Source of the DNA: Nautilus pompilius
Taxonomy: Eukaryota; Mollusca; Cephalopoda; Nautilida; Nautilidae
DNA length: 64,000 nucleotides
Reading direction: 5' to 3'
Assembly (NCBI GenBank): GCA_018389105.1
Contig: JACATO010000046.1
Span: forward strand, 124,001-188,000
Made by a program: the position numbers and the translations under genes. Positions 61,501-64,000 of the stretch are shown here, in pieces (positions within the stretch are counted from its first letter, which is position 1; every line of letters begins with the position of its first letter). The notes under the pieces are model-generated. The model saw only the letters and a list, made by a program, of their open reading frames with translations. It had not been told where the DNA came from and searched no databases.

Positions 61501-63583
61501 GCCACCTGGAATGGCAGTTTACAAAAGAGACAAATTGTGAACCTTTAGTTTTAGTTAGCTGGAATGTTGGTTGACACATTGACAAACTGTGGACATTTAG
61601 TGTTACAAACTGTGAAGTCGGAATGCCAATTGACACAAGGAGAAATTTGAAACTCTTAGTGTTAATTAGTCCATTGGCAAACTGTAAATCTCAAATGCTG
61701 GTTGACTCATTAATAGATGGTGAACCTTTATGTGAACCACTGGCGGATCACAATCTATGGTGATTGACAAATCAAAAACCAATGATGTAAGATTCCCACT
61801 TACAAATGATGCACCTTTGCTACCAATTCCACTGATAAATAGCAGACTAGCTGGAAAATTGATATTTCAAAAATTTCGTTACTTTTCCAATGACTCGTGA
61901 GTATGGTCTCAAAACATTAGTTTTGAGTAAAAGGTATATCATCTCTCTCTCTTTATCAGCTGGCCAAATGGGTTTCCTCCAACATCTAAAAATGAAGAGT
62001 TCTAGTAGAGGTTTCCTTGCCAAAGTTTGAAGTGCCAAGCCTTTTATGGTGCAGGATAGGCATGCTCTCCAGTGGATAACTGTGGCATGATGCTCCCTCG
62101 CCAGGTTTTTTTGTTGTGTATAAAAGTTATCTTTCCTTACAGATTCTGGTGCATTACACAACAGAATACTGGAGCAAACTGCGTTAAAATCTATTGCAAG
62201 TAGTAGTTACCATACTCATATTGTCACAAAAAGAGAAGGTATAATTTAGTTTGTGGGATGGCAGCAAGAAACTGTAAACCTGATACAAAACCTCAAAATT
62301 ATATCTATCAGCAGAGTTTTTAATTGTGTAGTTTTATGCTGGATATTTAAATTAGTAAGCAGTGATATTTTGCAAGTCAGCCCAACCACAAAAAATAGCA
62401 AAGTCGTTCCGTCATCAGACTACCCTATCACAAATGTCCACAAGTGAAGTCCATGCAACAGCTAAAGGCTCAAAATGGATTATTTCCTTTGAAATTCATT
62501 CCCAAACACAGCTTCCTTAGCCAGAACTATATCCTGGGAAAACCAATCATAAAATCAGTATAATGCAAGAACCACTGCCATATCAAGTTTGTAAGGGTCT
62601 CTTTATTTGGACCTCATTAAAGTAATGATTTTTCTTTGTCTTTTGAATTTGTGGTCTGTGAAAAAATGTACCAGCCAACCATCAAAACGAACAATTTTGT
62701 GATCTGCACTGCTGTCAGTGGTAAAAGCAAATCACCTATGTCCTGTTTTCACAAATCTCATCTCTGTCTTGGTTCTCTATTGTATTTTAGAAAAATTTAA
62801 GAAGCAGGAAATATTCTTTCTTGGACTGTCTTTCATCCAAAGTCTCTGGCTTCAAATGCCTTCTGCTTTTTTTTCTTAATTCATCAAAGTCCACCATGAA
62901 TTTATTGAAATGTTAATGCAACAACATATGCCCAGACAGGATTTTTCAATGGGAAATTGGGAAATTTCATTATATGTTTCTCATAGAACTTCTGCTTGAG
63001 GATAGGTTTCTTCTCTTCTGTCTTATATTACTCCCTCACCATATTGCCAATTATGATTTCTGCAATAAGACAATCAACCAAGACATAACAAAAGTGGCAT
63101 GCAAAAGCAGCATTAAACATTTATTAAATGTCCAAATAATATCATTTACTGTATTTGCAAAAATTGGAAATTAACCAAATAAATAAACAAACTAAACTTG
63201 GACAATTTATCAATTAAAAAATATTTTTTTTGAAAAGAATGATAGAATAAAAAATTTGGAAAGTTGACATAAGTGTCAAAATTAGGAACAATTACACCAA
63301 ATCCAGACAGATGATAGATGACAAAGTTCCAGAGTGCAAAAGGTAAAGTATAAAGCAGACATGCCAAATTAACTCACCTATTCGGTGTTCCTGGACTGCA
63401 TAAATTCTTCTGAGCAATTTCCAGAATGATGGATTTCCGTCGCTGCAGTTTTTCTACATTATCATCATGTAATACAGTAATAGCTGGTGCCACCCCAGCC
63501 ACAGACTGGCAGCTGGTCGAAGGAGAAAGGAATGGATCAGAGCATGGCTGTCCCCTACCTGGTGGAGTGTAAGGGGTTAACAT
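46498..63583 (-). CDS. NCAPH: condensin complex subunit 2 (CAP-H / Barren kleisin), 17 coding exons
   Basis: Exons joined on the minus strand (63583 down to 46498) give 702 residues plus TGA, close to the 741 of human NCAPH. All phases agree. The kleisin bridges SMC2 and SMC4 and recruits the HEAT subunits NCAPD2 and NCAPG in condensin I, acting on mitotic chromosomes. Visible landmarks: EKLQRRKS near residue 44; [30 protein letters not shown] spans the SMC2-binding helix (about 82-112, human TEHYSTCIKLSTENKIT); [17 protein letters not shown] (about 131-147); [26 protein letters not shown]; an acidic stretch [33 protein letters not shown] (human YSYFSPRTMSMWAGPDHW); [20 protein letters not shown], the likely NCAPG-binding part; [20 protein letters not shown] and [17 protein letters not shown], the C-terminal SMC4-binding winged helix. 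The start is the first ATG after the 5' splice; an upstream exon may add sequence. Confidence 0.95.
46731..46904 (-). CDS. NCAPH: NCAPH exon, residues 628-685
   Basis: Acceptor TAATTTCAG, donor GAAAGA|GTGAGT. Encodes [20 protein letters not shown] and [12 protein letters not shown], matching human [17 protein letters not shown]. Reading on past the donor gives a non-conserved 18-residue tail, so the splice is preferred. Confidence 0.95.
46905..49090 (-). other. NCAPH intron with LINE fragment
   Basis: A 2.2 kb phase-0 intron. It contains the reverse-transcriptase scrap at about 47929-48130, listed separately. No other recognisable sequence. Confidence 0.8.
47929..48130 (+). mobile_element. 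LINE reverse-transcriptase remnant (N-terminal part of the polymerase)
   Basis: On the plus strand it reads [20 protein letters not shown] and then a stop, matching the [LI]-x-x-L-K-x-x-K-A-x-G-P-D-x-[IL]-x-P-x-x-L-K motif that opens the polymerase of CR1/jockey-like LINEs. Further diverged sequence follows. It is antisense to NCAPH and dead. Confidence 0.7.
49091..49198 (-). CDS. NCAPH: NCAPH exon, residues 592-627
   Basis: Acceptor TTTAAAACAG, donor GACAAG|GTAAGT, phase 0. Encodes [20 protein letters not shown] and KLSMWELM (human [20 protein letters not shown]), the start of the C-terminal winged helix that binds the SMC4 head. Confidence 0.96.
49458..49619 (-). CDS. NCAPH: NCAPH exon, residues 538-591
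   Basis: Acceptor CTTAACAG, donor AACAAG|GTAAGA, phase 0. A Ser/Asp-rich linker with SLFIGSD and [12 protein letters not shown], corresponding to human DLFVG ... ESNLVAEPQK. Confidence 0.92.
49620..50305 (-). other. NCAPH intron
   Basis: 686 bp, phase 0. Nothing recognised beyond short A runs. Confidence 0.8.
50306..50410 (-). CDS. NCAPH: NCAPH exon, residues 503-537
   Basis: Acceptor TCTGTTCCAG, donor GAACAG|GTGAAA, phase 0 at both ends. Encodes [20 protein letters not shown] then CP, matching human YDYNNPNDTSNFCP. Confidence 0.93.
50705..50946 (-). CDS. NCAPH: NCAPH exon, residues 423-502, followed by a GC donor
   Basis: Acceptor GTCTCTCCAG. Encodes the Lys-rich [30 protein letters not shown] and [20 protein letters not shown]. 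The phase 0 needed by the next exon is obtained only with ATG|GCAAGT, a GC-AG intron that otherwise fits U1 well. Confidence 0.92.
50947..51759 (-). other. NCAPH intron
   Basis: 813 bp, phase 1, with the weak GTTTGT donor at its upstream end. No recognisable sequence. Confidence 0.8.
51760..51887 (-). CDS. NCAPH: NCAPH exon, residues 380-421
   Basis: Acceptor GTTTGCAG, donor AGAG|GTTTGT (a weak donor). Encodes [20 protein letters not shown] then VHWR, the best conserved central motif of CAP-H. Phase 2 to 1. Confidence 0.95.
51888..53138 (-). other. NCAPH intron
   Basis: 1251 bp, phase 2. AT-rich, with nothing recognised. Confidence 0.8.
53139..53208 (-). CDS. NCAPH: NCAPH exon, residues 357-378
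   Basis: Acceptor TTTATTTCAG, donor ATTCA|GTAGGT (phase 2). Encodes [20 protein letters not shown]. The alternative read-through would meet a stop at once; the donor and phase 2 match the next exon. Confidence 0.8.
53209..55447 (-). other. NCAPH intron
   Basis: 2239 bp, phase 1. Minus-strand open frames near 54131-54443 have no recognisable similarity. No repeats identified. Confidence 0.8.
55448..55586 (-). CDS. NCAPH: NCAPH exon, residues 310-355
   Basis: Acceptor TTCTTCATCAG, donor AATCAGG|GTAGGA. Encodes [20 protein letters not shown], the acidic segment equivalent to human VFDINAEVDESD. Phase 0 to 1. Confidence 0.9.
55587..56765 (-). other. NCAPH intron
   Basis: 1179 bp, phase 0. Nothing recognised. 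Confidence 0.8.
56766..56857 (-). CDS. NCAPH: NCAPH exon, residues 280-309
   Basis: Acceptor TTCTTTCAG, donor AGTTTG|GTGAGT. Encodes [19 protein letters not shown], the position of human CPSLAGFQFTQWDSE. Diverged but phase-consistent (1 to 0). Confidence 0.85.
57102..57297 (-). CDS. NCAPH: NCAPH exon, residues 214-278
   Basis: Acceptor GTTTCAG, donor AAAT|GTAAGA. Encodes [20 protein letters not shown] and [19 protein letters not shown] (human IDPMFQKTAASFDECSTAG). Leaves in phase 1. Confidence 0.95.
57412..57483 (-). CDS. NCAPH: NCAPH exon, residues 190-213
   Basis: Acceptor TTTTGTAG, donor TATCAG|GTGAGA, phase 0 at both ends. Encodes [20 protein letters not shown], matching human RTIEQNINNLNVSE. 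Confidence 0.95.
57484..59359 (-). other. NCAPH intron
   Basis: 1876 bp, phase 0. A C10-type run lies at about 59260-59269. Otherwise nothing recognised. Confidence 0.8.
59360..59430 (-). CDS. NCAPH: NCAPH exon, residues 167-189
   Basis: Acceptor TTTCCTAG, donor AAAAGA|GTGAGT. Encodes a charged linker [12 protein letters not shown]...KIKKR (human has KPKKKHLHR here). Weakly conserved, but phase 1 to phase 0 fits its neighbours. Confidence 0.85.
59431..60284 (-). other. NCAPH intron
   Basis: 854 bp, phase 1. Nothing recognised. Confidence 0.8.
60285..60402 (-). CDS. NCAPH: NCAPH exon, residues 127-165
   Basis: Acceptor ATTCCTCCAG, donor AACA|GTAAGT. Encodes [18 protein letters not shown] and [13 protein letters not shown], almost the human sequence of this signature. 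Leaves in phase 1. Confidence 0.95.
60403..60778 (-). other. NCAPH intron
   Basis: 376 bp, phase 0. Nothing recognised. Confidence 0.8.
60779..60865 (-). CDS. NCAPH: NCAPH exon, residues 98-126
   Basis: Acceptor CTAAATAG, donor TTTCAG|GTAGGC, phase 0 at both ends. Encodes [16 protein letters not shown]..., the N-terminal kleisin helix expected to contact the SMC2 neck (human KITTKNAFGLHLIDFM). Confidence 0.95.
60866..61323 (-). other. NCAPH intron
   Basis: 458 bp, phase 0. AT-rich, with nothing recognised. Confidence 0.8.
61324..61408 (-). CDS. NCAPH: NCAPH exon, residues 70-97
   Basis: Acceptor TTTTTCAG, donor GAAAAT|GTAAGT. Encodes [14 protein letters not shown] at its end, matching human TEHYSTCIKLSTEN. 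Phase 2 to phase 0. Confidence 0.95.
61508..61790. repeat. degenerate minisatellite, unit about 53-72 bp
   Basis: Five diverged units start at about 61508, 61561, 61620, 61692 and 61756. Each opens with a GGAATG[GC/TT/CC]... or AAATGCTGG block, then TTGACACA or similar, a CAAATTGTGAACCTTTAG-like middle and GTTA. Unit length grows along the array through small insertions. Confidence 0.7.
62025..62160. repeat. SINE-like block shared with 15711-15830
   Basis: CCAGTGGATAACTGTGGCA, a CTCC...CGCCAGGTTT block and a TCTGGTGCA...ACAC block occur in the same order in intron 1 of the E93-like gene. Diverged; family unknown. Confidence 0.4.
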
Positions 63584-63604
63584 GGCGTTCACTACTATAG
63601 CGTC
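63378..63604 (-). CDS. NCAPH: NCAPH exon with the start codon
   Basis: Exon after acceptor CTAACAG; donor AATAG|GTGAGT. The ATG at 63583-63581 gives residues 1-68 and two bases of codon 69. It includes [11 protein letters not shown], then [12 protein letters not shown] (human NDDEKERLQRRRS) and SPGTPN. A GTG three codons earlier is in frame but is not a plausible animal start. Confidence 0.9.
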
Positions 63605-63862
63605 CTGTTAGGTAAAAAATTAAATAAATAGAAAAAATAACATTCCAAAACATTTAGAAATTCACAAACCATTTTTTTTTTAAATTTTTTAAATGTGTGT
63701 GAGGTGAGAAAGGCATGGAGTACATTTTAGAGAAACTGCCAGCCAGAAGCCAATTTTAAGGATTCTTCAGAAAATAAATTTGGAGACACCGTGTACACAT
63801 TAGAGGATTAATAAACAATGCTGGTAGGCAACACTCTCATCTTTACATTCCACCTCCCCTAC

Positions 63863-64000
63863 CTGACCCAAAGACACCAAATTCTTGTTAATGATTCTGA
63901 CAATTTCCCACAAGAAACCTTCCGTACAGCCTACCAGCAGGGTTGGGGAAACCGTCACCGAAATAGAGATCGCCGTCGCGGTTCGGGCGAATTCACAGTA
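63863..64000 (-). other. NCAPH: probable 5' (non-coding) exon of NCAPH, cut by the window edge
   Basis: Reading on the minus strand, a segment open in all of its visible length ends in GGGTCAG|GTAGGG, a good donor 258 bp before the acceptor of the first recognised exon. It contains CpG-rich sequence near the edge, promoter-like. No ATG lies in the phase that joins exon 2, so it is most simply 5' UTR. It remains open in that phase, so an N-terminal extension from beyond the window cannot be excluded. Confidence 0.5.

Larger units (their letters stand above)
61409..63377 (-). other. NCAPH first coding intron
   Basis: 1969 bp, phase 2. It contains the degenerate tandem repeat at 61508-61790 and a SINE-like block at about 62025-62160. 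The rest is AT-rich and featureless. Confidence 0.8.

Noticed and set aside
1-64000. CRISPR arrays, prokaryotic operons, rRNA and intact tRNA genes
   Set aside because: None seen. Tandem repeats are microsatellites or minisatellites without spacer structure, and tRNA-like boxes appear only in decayed SINE-like pieces.

Overview
This is a eukaryotic window from an animal genome, most probably an invertebrate. It is AT-rich, and its protein-coding sequence lies in small exons with GT/AG splice sites, separated by long introns full of microsatellites and decayed transposons. The two genes are recognised by protein similarity judged by eye. Their divergence from the human proteins, the fly/bee E93-type architecture of one of them, and the repeat content suggest a non-vertebrate bilaterian, perhaps a lophotrochozoan such as a mollusc. 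That placement is a guess. No gene resembling a bacterial or viral system was found.

Gene 1 (+ strand, about 780-34168) is the E93 / Mblk-1 / LCOR-family transcription factor. Six coding exons join in frame into a 685-residue protein. Its N-terminal cysteine-containing domain is spread over three small exons (the first at 780, followed by a 24.5 kb intron). Then come an acidic mini-exon, an exon with a PLDLS CtBP-binding motif, and one large 3' exon with two pipsqueak (psq) helix-turn-helix domains. The first exon sits at the edge of a CpG-rich, promoter-like stretch (about 400-1800). The first intron holds a 2.4 kb inverted repeat with 0.83 kb arms around a LINE scrap (4010-6456), reverse-transcriptase remnants, a Tc1/mariner remnant, two of three copies of a dispersed repeat of about 230 bp, and long microsatellites.

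The stretch 34169-46497 is intergenic (plus the two 3' UTRs). It holds a second, differently sequenced Tc1-like element with recognisable terminal inverted repeats (35725-36672), and otherwise simple repeats.

Gene 2 (- strand, 63583 down to 46498) is condensin complex subunit 2 (NCAPH / CAP-H / Barren). Seventeen coding exons join in frame into 702 residues, and the kleisin N- and C-terminal SMC-binding segments are both intact. One intron uses a GC donor. A further upstream exon, ending at 63863 and running off the window edge, is probably 5' UTR. One intron carries another LINE fragment and another a degenerate minisatellite. The two genes are convergent (tail to tail), and nothing suggests a functional link between them.

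The most unusual structure is the long, nearly identical inverted repeat inside the E93 first intron. It would be transcribed as a foldback RNA. All similarity statements come from reading the translations; no search was run.
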